Shown: in pieces, positions 16,678-23,642 of the stretch
How the letters are laid out: every line of letters starts with the position of its first letter
Position numbering within the stretch: the stretch's first letter is position 1
Assembly (NCBI GenBank): GCA_035341015.1
Contig: DAOQUL010000001.1
Location: forward strand, 1 to 64,000
Source: JAKQIM01 sp029557965
GTDB taxonomy: Bacteria > Chloroflexota > Anaerolineae > Anaerolineales > UBA4823
DNA length: 64,000 nucleotides
Direction: 5' to 3'
Position numbers and translations under genes: made by a program
Notes under the pieces: model-generated
Databases searched by the model: none
The model's input: the letters and a program-made list of their open reading frames with translations, nothing else
What the model was told of the DNA's origin: nothing

Positions 16678-17019
16678 ATGAACAATTTGTTTGATCTTCT
16701 GTGGCAGTCAAAATCTAAATCATCTGAACGCTTAATGGAGCTTGAGACGTTGTTAAGCGCGGTGATCAAGCCAGTTACGCCGCGGCCTGAGTTCATCCAC
16801 GATTTACGGGACAGTTTAATCAATCATTCGTATCCCGAATCGAAACCGAATAAGAAGGGTGTCCTTCAGAGCTTCTTATTGGTACTGGTTGGGGCGGCCA
16901 GTACGGTGGTGGTCTTTTCGGTGGGCATGCGGATAATGGCTGCCGTTGTCGGCGTATTGGGTTTGCTGCGCTTTTCAGGTCGTCAATTTTCACGCCGGCG
17001 TTTGATCCAACCAGGTTGA
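16678..17019 (+). CDS. small single-pass membrane protein downstream of the sigma factor, possible anti-sigma factor
   Basis: A 113-residue protein of unknown family. The cytoplasmic half (about residues 1-57, with LMELETLLSAVIKPVTPRPEF and a LRDSL motif) precedes one or two hydrophobic helices (about 60-95) and a basic tail (GRQFSRRRLIQPG). Size, topology and the one-base gap to the ECF sigma gene fit an anti-sigma factor, but no zinc-binding HxxxCxxC motif is present. I did not use an earlier in-frame start at 16618 because it overlaps the sigma gene. Confidence 0.65.
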   Translation: MNNLFDLLWQSKSKSSERLMELETLLSAVIKPVTPRPEFIHDLRDSLINHSYPESKPNKKGVLQSFLLVLVGAASTVVVFSVGMRIMAAVVGVLGLLRFSGRQFSRRRLIQPG

Positions 17020-17044
17020 TACCGGCTGTTTCATCTATGGATGG

Positions 17045-17080
17045 CGAGCTGCGTATTAAGTTTACGCAGCTCGTTTTACT
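17045..17080 (+). terminator. rho-independent terminator
   Basis: A perfect 11-bp stem (CGAGCTGCGTA at 17045-17055 and its complement at 17063-17073) with a 7-base loop, followed by TTTTACTT. It ends the sigma factor/membrane protein transcript. Confidence 0.85.
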
Positions 17081-17120
17081 TAACACACAAGGATGGTACA
17101 ATGCGAACGGAGTTTATGCA

Positions 17121-17348
17121 ATGACACGCGACCTGAGAAAATATGCCAGGCAGACGAACCTGCATTTGCTGATCGGTTTTTTCTTGCTCTTGTTTGTTGT
17201 GGGGGATGGGTTGATTTGGATCATTTACGGCAAAGGCGCAGCCTTAATGGGCATCACTTGCTTGTTATTGGGCATGATCCCCTTGGTGTTGATTGGGTTG
17301 GTGATGTGGATCTTAGATTTCTTTGTTAAACGAGCAAACCAGGATTGA
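17121..17348 (+). CDS. small two-helix membrane protein, function unknown
   Basis: A 75-residue protein with two hydrophobic segments (about residues 13-33, IGFFLLLFVVGDGLIWIIYG, and 38-62, ITCLLLGMIPLVLIGLVMW) and short charged ends (MTRDLRKYARQ, FFVKRANQD). ATG 17121 is preferred over a TTG at 17016, which lies before the terminator at 17045. It sits 12 bases before the esterase gene and may be co-transcribed. I do not recognise a family. Confidence 0.6.
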   Translation: MTRDLRKYARQTNLHLLIGFFLLLFVVGDGLIWIIYGKGAALMGITCLLLGMIPLVLIGLVMWILDFFVKRANQD

Positions 17349-17360
17349 GGAGCCCGGGAT

Positions 17361-17999
17361 ATGGAAAACATGCAAGTTGGTGATTGGGTCCTGCGCACAC
17401 GGGTTCCTGTGGGGGAAGGGCCTTTTCCTGTGATCTTGATGCTGCATGGATGGACGGGGGACGAGAATTCGATGCAGGTGTTTGTGAGCCGTTTGCCGAA
17501 GGCGGCATTGTTGATCATGCCGCGTGGCTTGTTCGCAGCATCGGCAGGTGGTTATAGTTGGTATCCTGAGACTGCCAGGCTGTGGCCTGGCCTGGATGCG
17601 TTTCGCCCCGCGATCGACCGGCTGCCAGATTTACTGTCTTCGGCGGTCTTCCCACAGGGCGACTTTTCTCACTTGCACCTGCTGGGATTTAGCCAGGGTG
17701 CGGCGTTAAGCTATGCTTTTGTTGTGTTCCAGCCTGAGCAAGTGGCATCAGTGGCAGGATTGGCGGGCTTTATGCCAGAGGGCGCAGAAGCCTGGGCTGG
17801 GTCTGGCCGCCTGGCTGGGTTGCCTGCCTTCATTGCGCATGGCACACAAGACTCGATTGTGCCGGTGACGCGCGCCAGGCAGGCAGCAGCCGTTTTGCGG
17901 CAAGCAGGGGCGGCAGTTACTTACTGCGAGGACGAAGTGGGACACAAGTTGAGCGCCAATTGTTTCCGTTCTCTACAGGTTTTTTACTCGAAAATTTAG
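17361..17999 (+). CDS. alpha/beta hydrolase, phospholipase/carboxylesterase family
   Basis: A 212-residue esterase of the YpfH/Abhydrolase_2 type. The oxyanion strand VILMLHGWTGDEN is at about residues 25-37. The nucleophile elbow is GFSQGAAL (Ser near 114), the acid lies in HGTQDSIVP (Asp near 160) and the base in GHKLSANC (His near 195). It likely hydrolyses small carboxyl esters in the cytoplasm; the substrate is unknown. Its TAG at 17997-17999 abuts the stop codon of the opposing metV-metF gene at 18000-18002 with no base between them. Confidence 0.85.
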   Translation: MENMQVGDWVLRTRVPVGEGPFPVILMLHGWTGDENSMQVFVSRLPKAALLIMPRGLFAASAGGYSWYPETARLWPGLDAFRPAIDRLPDLLSSAVFPQGDFSHLHLLGFSQGAALSYAFVVFQPEQVASVAGLAGFMPEGAEAWAGSGRLAGLPAFIAHGTQDSIVPVTRARQAAAVLRQAGAAVTYCEDEVGHKLSANCFRSLQVFYSKI

Positions 18000-19445
18000 C
18001 TATCGTGTAGCTGGAATCAACCCGGCTTCTGTAACAATACGCGGCACGATCTCTTCCCAGCCAACAGCCATCAAGTGGATCCCGTTCACGCCCTGTTTAT
18101 TCTTGATCGCTTCGATCAATTCCAGGGCGATCTGGACGCCTTCTTCTTCGGCTTTATCTCCGGCCGCTTCCATGCGTTGGATCAACTTCTCAGGAATTAC
18201 GACCCCGGGGACTTCTTCATTCATATACCTGGCCACCTTGACTGATTTGAGCGGGGTGATGCCAATCAATATGAAAACCTTGTCTAAGATGTTCCGCTTG
18301 GCGAGCTCGTTCAGCCAGATCTCTAAGCGGTCTGGATCATAAACCAGGTTGGTCTGGAAGAACTGTGCTCCAGCGTTGACTTTTTTATGCTCGCGAATAG
18401 CCTGGAAGCGCGGTTCGGATGCGAACGGTGCGGCGGCTGCGCCAAGGAAAAACTTAGGCGGGAATTTAATGGAGCGCCCATCCAGGTATACGCCTTCATC
18501 GCGCATGCGGCGCAACACCCATAACATCTGTACGGCGTCCAGGTCGACAATATCCATCCGGCCGCGTGGGGTGTCAGACATGGCCATGCTGTCACCTGAG
18601 AGGCAGAGGATGTTTCGGATGCCTAGCGCATTTGACCCCAGCGCTTCAGCTTGCAGACCAATGCGGGTGCGGTCGCGAGCTGCGATCTGCATGACCGGTT
18701 CGACATTGTTTTGAACGGCTAACGTGCTGCAGGCCCAAGACGACATGCGCGGCGTGGCAGACGGGCTGTCGGTGAAGTTGACCGCGGCAACATAGGGCTT
18801 CACCATTTCAACGTTTTTGCACAGTTTGGATGTGGCTACGGTTTGCGGGGGAGCGACTTCGGCTGTAACCACAAATTCGCCGGCTCTAAGCCGCCGCTCA
18901 AGCTCCGAAACCGGTTCGCTGTAGGCCGGTGGATGGTATTCGGCATCGCCTTTCCACCATTCCGGCTGACGTACAGGGCGGAAAACCGAGTCCCAAACCA
19001 GGGTGCGTTTAACAGGGTCACCTGAAACCAAGCCGCCCACAAAAGTATTGACACCGACCTTGCGTACCTGCCGCACTACGTCGCCCCAGGTTTCAGAACC
19101 GGTTTTTTCCCAGTCCAAGGGGGGAAGCACTTCGAGCAGCATTTCCTCGCGGTGCATTTTGAAAGCACGGTCGTAGATCTTATACCAGATACAGGGCCTG
19201 GTTTCATCCACGTAACAATGTTCTTGGGTCGATCCGCCGCAAGGGCCATTACGGATGCCTTTTGGGCATTCCATCGGGCAAATAAAGGCTGTTTCTTGCA
19301 GCAAGCAGTTGCCGCACATGCGGCAGCCAAACATTGGTCCCTTAACGATACGCTCGACTGCTTCTAACAGCCTGGTGCCCAGGGGCTCTTTTTTGAATGG
19401 GTAATAAGGCGGCTGCCAACGTCTTCCAGGGGTAAAACCGGGCAT
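18000..19445 (-). CDS. metF: fused MetV-MetF: methylenetetrahydrofolate reductase with N-terminal Cys-rich domain
   Basis: A 481-residue fusion. Residues about 1-110 form the MetV/MTHFR_C-type domain with the cysteine cluster GCRMCGNCLLQ, ICPMECPKGIRNGPCGGS and RPCIWYK. Residues about 185-481 form the MetF TIM barrel (VVTAEVAPPQ, AVNFTDSPSATPRMS, LCLSGDS, FFQTNLVYD). It would reduce methylene-THF to methyl-THF. In acetogens MetF and MetV are separate subunits of a complex with HdrABC-MvhD; here they are one chain in the reverse order. The N-terminal domain may bind an Fe-S cluster or zinc. ATG 19445 follows GGAGA; an upstream TTG at 19457 is less likely. Confidence 0.88.
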   Translation of the reverse strand: MPGFTPGRRWQPPYYPFKKEPLGTRLLEAVERIVKGPMFGCRMCGNCLLQETAFICPMECPKGIRNGPCGGSTQEHCYVDETRPCIWYKIYDRAFKMHREEMLLEVLPPLDWEKTGSETWGDVVRQVRKVGVNTFVGGLVSGDPVKRTLVWDSVFRPVRQPEWWKGDAEYHPPAYSEPVSELERRLRAGEFVVTAEVAPPQTVATSKLCKNVEMVKPYVAAVNFTDSPSATPRMSSWACSTLAVQNNVEPVMQIAARDRTRIGLQAEALGSNALGIRNILCLSGDSMAMSDTPRGRMDIVDLDAVQMLWVLRRMRDEGVYLDGRSIKFPPKFFLGAAAAPFASEPRFQAIREHKKVNAGAQFFQTNLVYDPDRLEIWLNELAKRNILDKVFILIGITPLKSVKVARYMNEEVPGVVIPEKLIQRMEAAGDKAEEEGVQIALELIEAIKNKQGVNGIHLMAVGWEEIVPRIVTEAGLIPATR

Positions 19446-19483
19446 AGAATTCTCCAATAAGTTAATATATGTCGTACAAACAT

Positions 19484-19522
19484 GGTCAGGGAGCAGGCAA
19501 ATGTTTGACCCGCTCCCTGACC
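19484..19522. terminator. strong hairpin between malic enzyme and metV-metF
   Basis: The 11-bp stem GGTCAGGGAGC (19484-19494) pairs with 19512-19522. Read on the plus strand it is followed by TTTTT (19523-19527) although no plus-strand gene ends here. Read on the minus strand, in the direction of transcription, it is followed by ATGTTTGTA. It may terminate malic enzyme transcription weakly or lie in the metV-metF leader. Confidence 0.5.
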
Positions 19523-19580
19523 TTTTTCCTTTGGCTGTGCGGACAAAACGTTTCGTTAACTGAGAAGCATACCTCGTTTG

Positions 19581-20936
19581 TTAGACAGGCGGGGCAGGGA
19601 TGAATCCATCCTTCATCATCATCTGTGTCAGGTTGCGTGACCGTTGGATGATTCCTGTGGCGTTTTTGAACTCTTCTTCGTAAGTAATTTTTACGCGTGC
19701 CAGTCCTTGTTCCTGGGCTTTCATGGCTACAGCGGCGGCTTCACGAGGAAAGATTTCCCAATCATCCATATTGGGGAGCACATGATTGGGGCTGATGTTA
19801 GCGCCAGCATGATCGGCAAGGGCCTGAGCTGCCGCAAAACACATCTCATCGGTGATCGTGCGGGCTCGCACGTCCAACGTGCCACGGAAGATGCCAGGGA
19901 AGCCCAAAGAATTGTTTACCTGGTTGTCGAAGTCTGAGCGCCCGGTGGCTACAACCGCGGCACCGGCAGCCTTGGCCTCCCAGGGCCATATCTCGGGAAC
20001 CGGATTGGCGCAAGCAAACACAATGGAGTCTTTTGCCATGGTGGCAATCCACTCGGGCAAGATGATGCCCGGGCCGGAGTGCGAGAGTGCAATGACCACG
20101 TCAGAGCCTTTGATGGCGTCGGGGATGTTGCCTTCGCGCCCCTCGGCATTGGTGATGTGGCATAGTTTCCATTTATCTGCGTACTCGTCTTTGCGTGCCT
20201 CAATATCCTTGCGGTTCTTGTTGAGAATGCCTTTGCTGTCTACCACAAGGCACTTGGCTGGATCGACGCCCCAGCTAAAGATGAGCCTTGAAATGGCTAC
20301 ATTGGATGCCCCAGCACCGATGAAAGCAATTTTGATCTTCTCTTTCTCTTTGCCAACAACCTTGACGGCATTCATCAATCCGGCCAAAGTGACGGTGGCA
20401 GTACCTTGTTGGTCGTCATGCCAAATGGGAATCTCAGCCTTTTCACGCAGCGTGTCGAGAATGTAAAAACACTTGGGGTTTGAGATGTCTTCCAGGTTAA
20501 CGCCGCCGAAGCTGGGCTGCAGCAGCATAGTGGCGTTGATGATGGCGTCTGGATCTTTGGTATCGAGCATGATTGCAACAGCATCCACGCCACCAAGATA
20601 TTTATATAGTAGCGCTTTGCCTTCCATAACCGGCAGACCGGCCTTGGGTCCAATATCTCCCAGTCCTAAAACGCGGGTGCCATCGCTGATGACCGCAACG
20701 GTATTCCATTTATTGGTGTGCTCGTAAACCAACTCTGGGTTTTCGGCGATGGCGCGGCATGGTGCGGCGACTCCGGGGGTGTACCAAATGGCAAAATCAT
20801 TGAAATCTCGCACACAGCATTTGAGGGCAGTTTCTACTTTGCCGCGGTAAAAAGGATGCAGAGCCATGGCGTCTGCTGAAGGCTTTTTTGCTTTTGCTAA
20901 TAGTTCGTCCACATTGATTGGTGTTTCGCCTGTCAT
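19581..20936 (-). CDS. malic enzyme (malate dehydrogenase, oxaloacetate-decarboxylating), short bacterial form
   Basis: A 451-residue enzyme converting malate to pyruvate and CO2 with NAD(P) reduction. The malic domain carries YTPGVAAPCRAI (about 48-59), DGTRVLGLGDIGP and MEGKALLYKYLGGVDAV with the catalytic lysine. The NAD-binding domain has KIAFIGAGASNVAI (about 195-208) and ATGRSDFDNQVNN. It lacks the phosphotransacetylase-like extension of the long MaeB form. ATG 20936 follows AGGAGA; an upstream frame to 20993 is unlikely to be translated. It could feed pyruvate or reducing power to the C1 block upstream. Confidence 0.88.
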   Translation of the reverse strand: MTGETPINVDELLAKAKKPSADAMALHPFYRGKVETALKCCVRDFNDFAIWYTPGVAAPCRAIAENPELVYEHTNKWNTVAVISDGTRVLGLGDIGPKAGLPVMEGKALLYKYLGGVDAVAIMLDTKDPDAIINATMLLQPSFGGVNLEDISNPKCFYILDTLREKAEIPIWHDDQQGTATVTLAGLMNAVKVVGKEKEKIKIAFIGAGASNVAISRLIFSWGVDPAKCLVVDSKGILNKNRKDIEARKDEYADKWKLCHITNAEGREGNIPDAIKGSDVVIALSHSGPGIILPEWIATMAKDSIVFACANPVPEIWPWEAKAAGAAVVATGRSDFDNQVNNSLGFPGIFRGTLDVRARTITDEMCFAAAQALADHAGANISPNHVLPNMDDWEIFPREAAAVAMKAQEQGLARVKITYEEEFKNATGIIQRSRNLTQMMMKDGFIPAPPV

Positions 20937-21022
20937 AGCATTTTCTCCTGCGAATACTGGCATTCGAAAGGCGCCAGTATCCATGAACGGCATAAATTGC
21001 CATCAGCATTGATACCACTTGA

Positions 21023-21493
21023 CTATGGTTGGATGGTTGCTACTTGGACGCGCAGTGCAATGATGCGTTCTTTGAGAACTTTGATCACTTGAATGAGCAG
21101 TTTATTGCCCAGGTCGAGATCTTGTTGCAGCAGTTTGCGAATTCCAACCGCATCGATGATCACCACCTTGCAGAATCGAGCGGCCCTGGCGGTGGCATTA
21201 TACTCGTGAGGCTCGATCAGCGCGCTGGTGCCAAAGACCTCACCGGGATTGATTTCACCAACCAAGAACTGCTTAGGGGTGGAAGATGGATCGTATTCTT
21301 CTACTGAGCGGTAAAGCAGATCGATGCTACCTTCGAGAAGGAGGAATAATTGGTTGGCTTCGTCACATTCTTCAAACAGGATTTTTTCCTGCTCAAAAGT
21401 GGTTTCTTGAGCCAACATAGCTATTTCTCCGAGCTGGGACTGGGTCATGCCGGCAAAAAATGGATAGCGTTTCAACAGCTCAGGTGAAATCAT
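21023..21493 (-). CDS. stand-alone cyclic nucleotide-binding domain protein
   Basis: A 156-residue protein consisting almost entirely of a CRP-type sensor domain (YPFFAGMTQSQLGEIAML, EKILFEECDEANQLFLLLEG, GEVFGTSALIEPHEYNATARA). No helix-turn-helix follows: the chain ends with a helix (LLIQVIKVLKERIIALRVQV) like the dimerisation helix of CRP. It may be a sensory subunit for another protein or a non-DNA-binding regulator. It lies between malic enzyme and a CBS protein in the same direction. AGGAG precedes the ATG. Confidence 0.8.
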   Translation of the reverse strand: MISPELLKRYPFFAGMTQSQLGEIAMLAQETTFEQEKILFEECDEANQLFLLLEGSIDLLYRSVEEYDPSSTPKQFLVGEINPGEVFGTSALIEPHEYNATARAARFCKVVIIDAVGIRKLLQQDLDLGNKLLIQVIKVLKERIIALRVQVATIQP

Positions 21494-21531
21494 GGCATTC
21501 TCCTTGGCAGCACTGAGGGCCGCCGCACGTA

Positions 21532-21975
21532 CTAGGTGCCGATGTATTTTCCACTTATGTAATCGGAAAGTTGGGTAATAGTTGTAGACTGTTCATCGAT
21601 GACTGCTTTGACAACATCCCCAATGGAAATCAGACCCAGTAATTTTCCGCTCTCTTCAACCGGTAGATGGCGAATGGTCTGCTGTGTCATCAATTGCAAA
21701 CAGTCATCGACCGTGTTTTGTAGATGAATGTGGTAGACGGTGGTGCTCATGATGTCTTTGACAGGGGTGTTGACAGATGATTTACCCCGCAAAGCAATCT
21801 TACGGGCATAGTCACGCTCAGAAATGATGCCAACGATGCGATCATTTTCCAATACTACCAGGCAGCCAACGTTTCTATCTGCCATCAGCTTGAGAGCATC
21901 GATGACGGTAGCCTGGGGTGAGATCGTCCAGACTTGACGCCCTTTTGCATTCAGGATTTCCTCGACTGTTTTCAT
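21532..21975 (-). CDS. CBS-pair domain protein
   Basis: A protein of 147-149 residues made of two CBS motifs. The first is about residues 10-65 (TVIDALKLMADRNVGCLVVLENDRIVGIISERDY), the second about 75-135 (VDDCLQLMTQQTIRHLPVEESGKLLGLISIGDVVKAVI). Such pairs bind adenine nucleotides and act as energy sensors. No enzyme domain is attached. Both ATG 21981 and 21975 are possible; GGAG lies 9 bases before 21975. It has its own promoter candidate (22044-22072) and runs into the cyclic-nucleotide-domain gene. Confidence 0.85.
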   Translation of the reverse strand: MKTVEEILNAKGRQVWTISPQATVIDALKLMADRNVGCLVVLENDRIVGIISERDYARKIALRGKSSVNTPVKDIMSTTVYHIHLQNTVDDCLQLMTQQTIRHLPVEESGKLLGLISIGDVVKAVIDEQSTTITQLSDYISGKYIGT

Positions 21976-22043
21976 GGTCATAATCTCCTAAAACGAGCGG
22001 TAAACGAACGAATACACAATCAGGTCTGGTCCTGGGTCGACCA

Positions 22044-22072
22044 ATTATAGGGCATGGCGAGGCCGCCAGCAA
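22044..22072 (-). promoter_or_regulatory. promoter of the CBS gene, overlapping a hairpin
   Basis: On the minus strand TTGCTG (22072-22067), a 17-base spacer and TATAAT (22049-22044), about 65 bases upstream of the CBS start. A 9-bp stem (22055-22063 with 22086-22094, GGCGAGGC/GCCTCGCC) overlaps it. That hairpin could end the focA transcript, but it lacks a U-run. Confidence 0.5.
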
Positions 22073-22105
22073 ATTTCTGCAGGCAGCCTCGCCAATGTAT
22101 TTGTT

Positions 22106-23002
22106 TTATTTGTCAGACTTGCGCTGATAGACGAACCAGTACACCAGGCCCACCATGAGACCGCCGCCGATGATGTTGCCGATGGTAACAGGCAGCAAAT
22201 TGGCGATGAAGAAATTGCCCCAGGTCAAAGTGGGGAAGTTTTCAGCTGTTTTCCCGATCAGTTCGAAAAATTTCGGATCGCCAAAATACTTGATGAAGAG
22301 CCCGATGGGTATGAAGTACATGTTGGCAATGCTGTGTTCAAACCCGGCTGCAACGAAGCAGGAGATGGGGGGGATGATCGCCAGGATCTTGTCGGTGGTG
22401 CTGCGGGCGCTGTAGCACATCCAAACGGCCATGCAAACCAGGGCGTTGCACATGATGCCTAAAGCCAGGGCCTGGACGAAGGTTAGAGCAGTCTTGCCTT
22501 CAGCGATGTTCAACGCTGCCAGGCCGACGGCCCCATTGCCGAATGAATACTGCTTGCCCAAGAAAACAATGTAGGCAGTGGCAATGGAACCAACCAGGTT
22601 GCCGAGGTATACAATACCCCAGTTGCGCAGGAGTTGCGCCAGGGTAACTTTTTTGCTGGCAAAGGCCATCGTGATCAAGGTGTTGCCAGTAAACAGTTCG
22701 GCACCACCGACAACGACCAGGATCAGGCCGACGGTGAAGACAAGGCCGACCAGCAATCGGACAACACCGTAGGGGAGCCCGGTCGCAAAAGCGGCTGCCC
22801 CGGCTGCATCTTTAATGGACATGCTCCCGGCTGCTACGGTTGTGGCAAAAATAGCGCCAATGCCAATGAATGCGCCTGCCAGAACAGCCAGCATGAACAT
22901 ATTGGCAGCTTTTAGATTGGCTTTTTTGACGCCCAGGTCTTCAGCTTTTGCAGCCATTGCAGGCGGTAGAAGGGCATCAAAGTTGATGGGTTGGTCGCTC
23001 AT
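22106..23002 (-). CDS. focA: formate/nitrite transporter family channel
   Basis: A 298-residue FNT channel with six helices. Family motifs include MFMLAVLAGAFIGIGAIFATT (first helix), FTVGLILVVVGGAELFTGNT (about 88-107), the re-entrant loops, and GNLVGSIATAYIVFLG. FNT proteins form pentamers and move formate, nitrite or hydrosulfide with protons. Next to a formate dehydrogenase the substrate is most likely formate. GGAG precedes the ATG. It is transcribed in the same direction as the fdh/hdr genes, about 80 bases after the ferritin-like gene. Confidence 0.88.
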   Translation of the reverse strand: MSDQPINFDALLPPAMAAKAEDLGVKKANLKAANMFMLAVLAGAFIGIGAIFATTVAAGSMSIKDAAGAAAFATGLPYGVVRLLVGLVFTVGLILVVVGGAELFTGNTLITMAFASKKVTLAQLLRNWGIVYLGNLVGSIATAYIVFLGKQYSFGNGAVGLAALNIAEGKTALTFVQALALGIMCNALVCMAVWMCYSARSTTDKILAIIPPISCFVAAGFEHSIANMYFIPIGLFIKYFGDPKFFELIGKTAENFPTLTWGNFFIANLLPVTIGNIIGGGLMVGLVYWFVYQRKSDK

Positions 23003-23079
23003 AGAATAGTGCTCCTTTTTTTTGATAGATTATTGTTGATCTTAGATCCATTGATTATTATATATGAATATTGGTCGGT

Positions 23080-23574
23080 TTAGCCTCCCCAGGGCATGTT
23101 GGTGTACATTTCGAAGGCTTTGTCGTGCATATTCTTGAAGAGGGCTTCGTGGCCCCGTTCCCATTTAGCCAGCATCTTGAGCACCTTTTTTGCTTCGCCA
23201 TCAGCTTGCTTTGCGGCACTCTCGTAAAACTTCGCAAAATCCATTTCAATGAGATAGGCAGTGCGTAAGACGGGCAAATCTGGGACCATGGCCTCAAGCA
23301 CCGTTTGTTCAAGCATTTCAGTCTGGGCGCGCTGCGAGAATATCCCGCCCTCTTTGAGCTCTTTGGCTATTGCGGCGCTGGAAGGCTCCACGCCTTTATC
23401 CAGGGCCTCGATCTGGCCTTGAATGAATTCAATGTGGCGCTGTTCTTCGGCAGCCAGTTCTTTGAACGCCCCTTGTGCTGCGGCGTGGTTTAATCGGACG
23501 GCGTTTTCTTCGAAAAAGCGTTTACCTTCATATTCTCTCTGCAAAGCATATTCATAAATTTTACGGATATCCAT
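23080..23574 (-). CDS. ferritin-like diiron protein (rubrerythrin/YciE-type)
   Basis: A 164-residue four-helix protein with glutamates at the positions used for a diiron site: YEGKRFFEENA (about residues 15-25), AAEEQRHIEFI with ExxH (about 42-52), and the second-half repeats YLIEMDFAKFYE and KWERGHEALF. It lacks the C-terminal rubredoxin domain of rubrerythrin. It probably detoxifies peroxide or stores iron to protect the oxygen-sensitive formate dehydrogenase/Hdr enzymes encoded just upstream in the same direction. Diiron binding is predicted from the glutamate pattern. Confidence 0.8.
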   Translation of the reverse strand: MDIRKIYEYALQREYEGKRFFEENAVRLNHAAAQGAFKELAAEEQRHIEFIQGQIEALDKGVEPSSAAIAKELKEGGIFSQRAQTEMLEQTVLEAMVPDLPVLRTAYLIEMDFAKFYESAAKQADGEAKKVLKMLAKWERGHEALFKNMHDKAFEMYTNMPWGG

Positions 23575-23642
23575 TCTTTTCTCCTTTAAAGTTATTGGTG
23601 GTCTATTCCACGAGCGTGTGCTTCGCGAAACAGCCGAATTGA

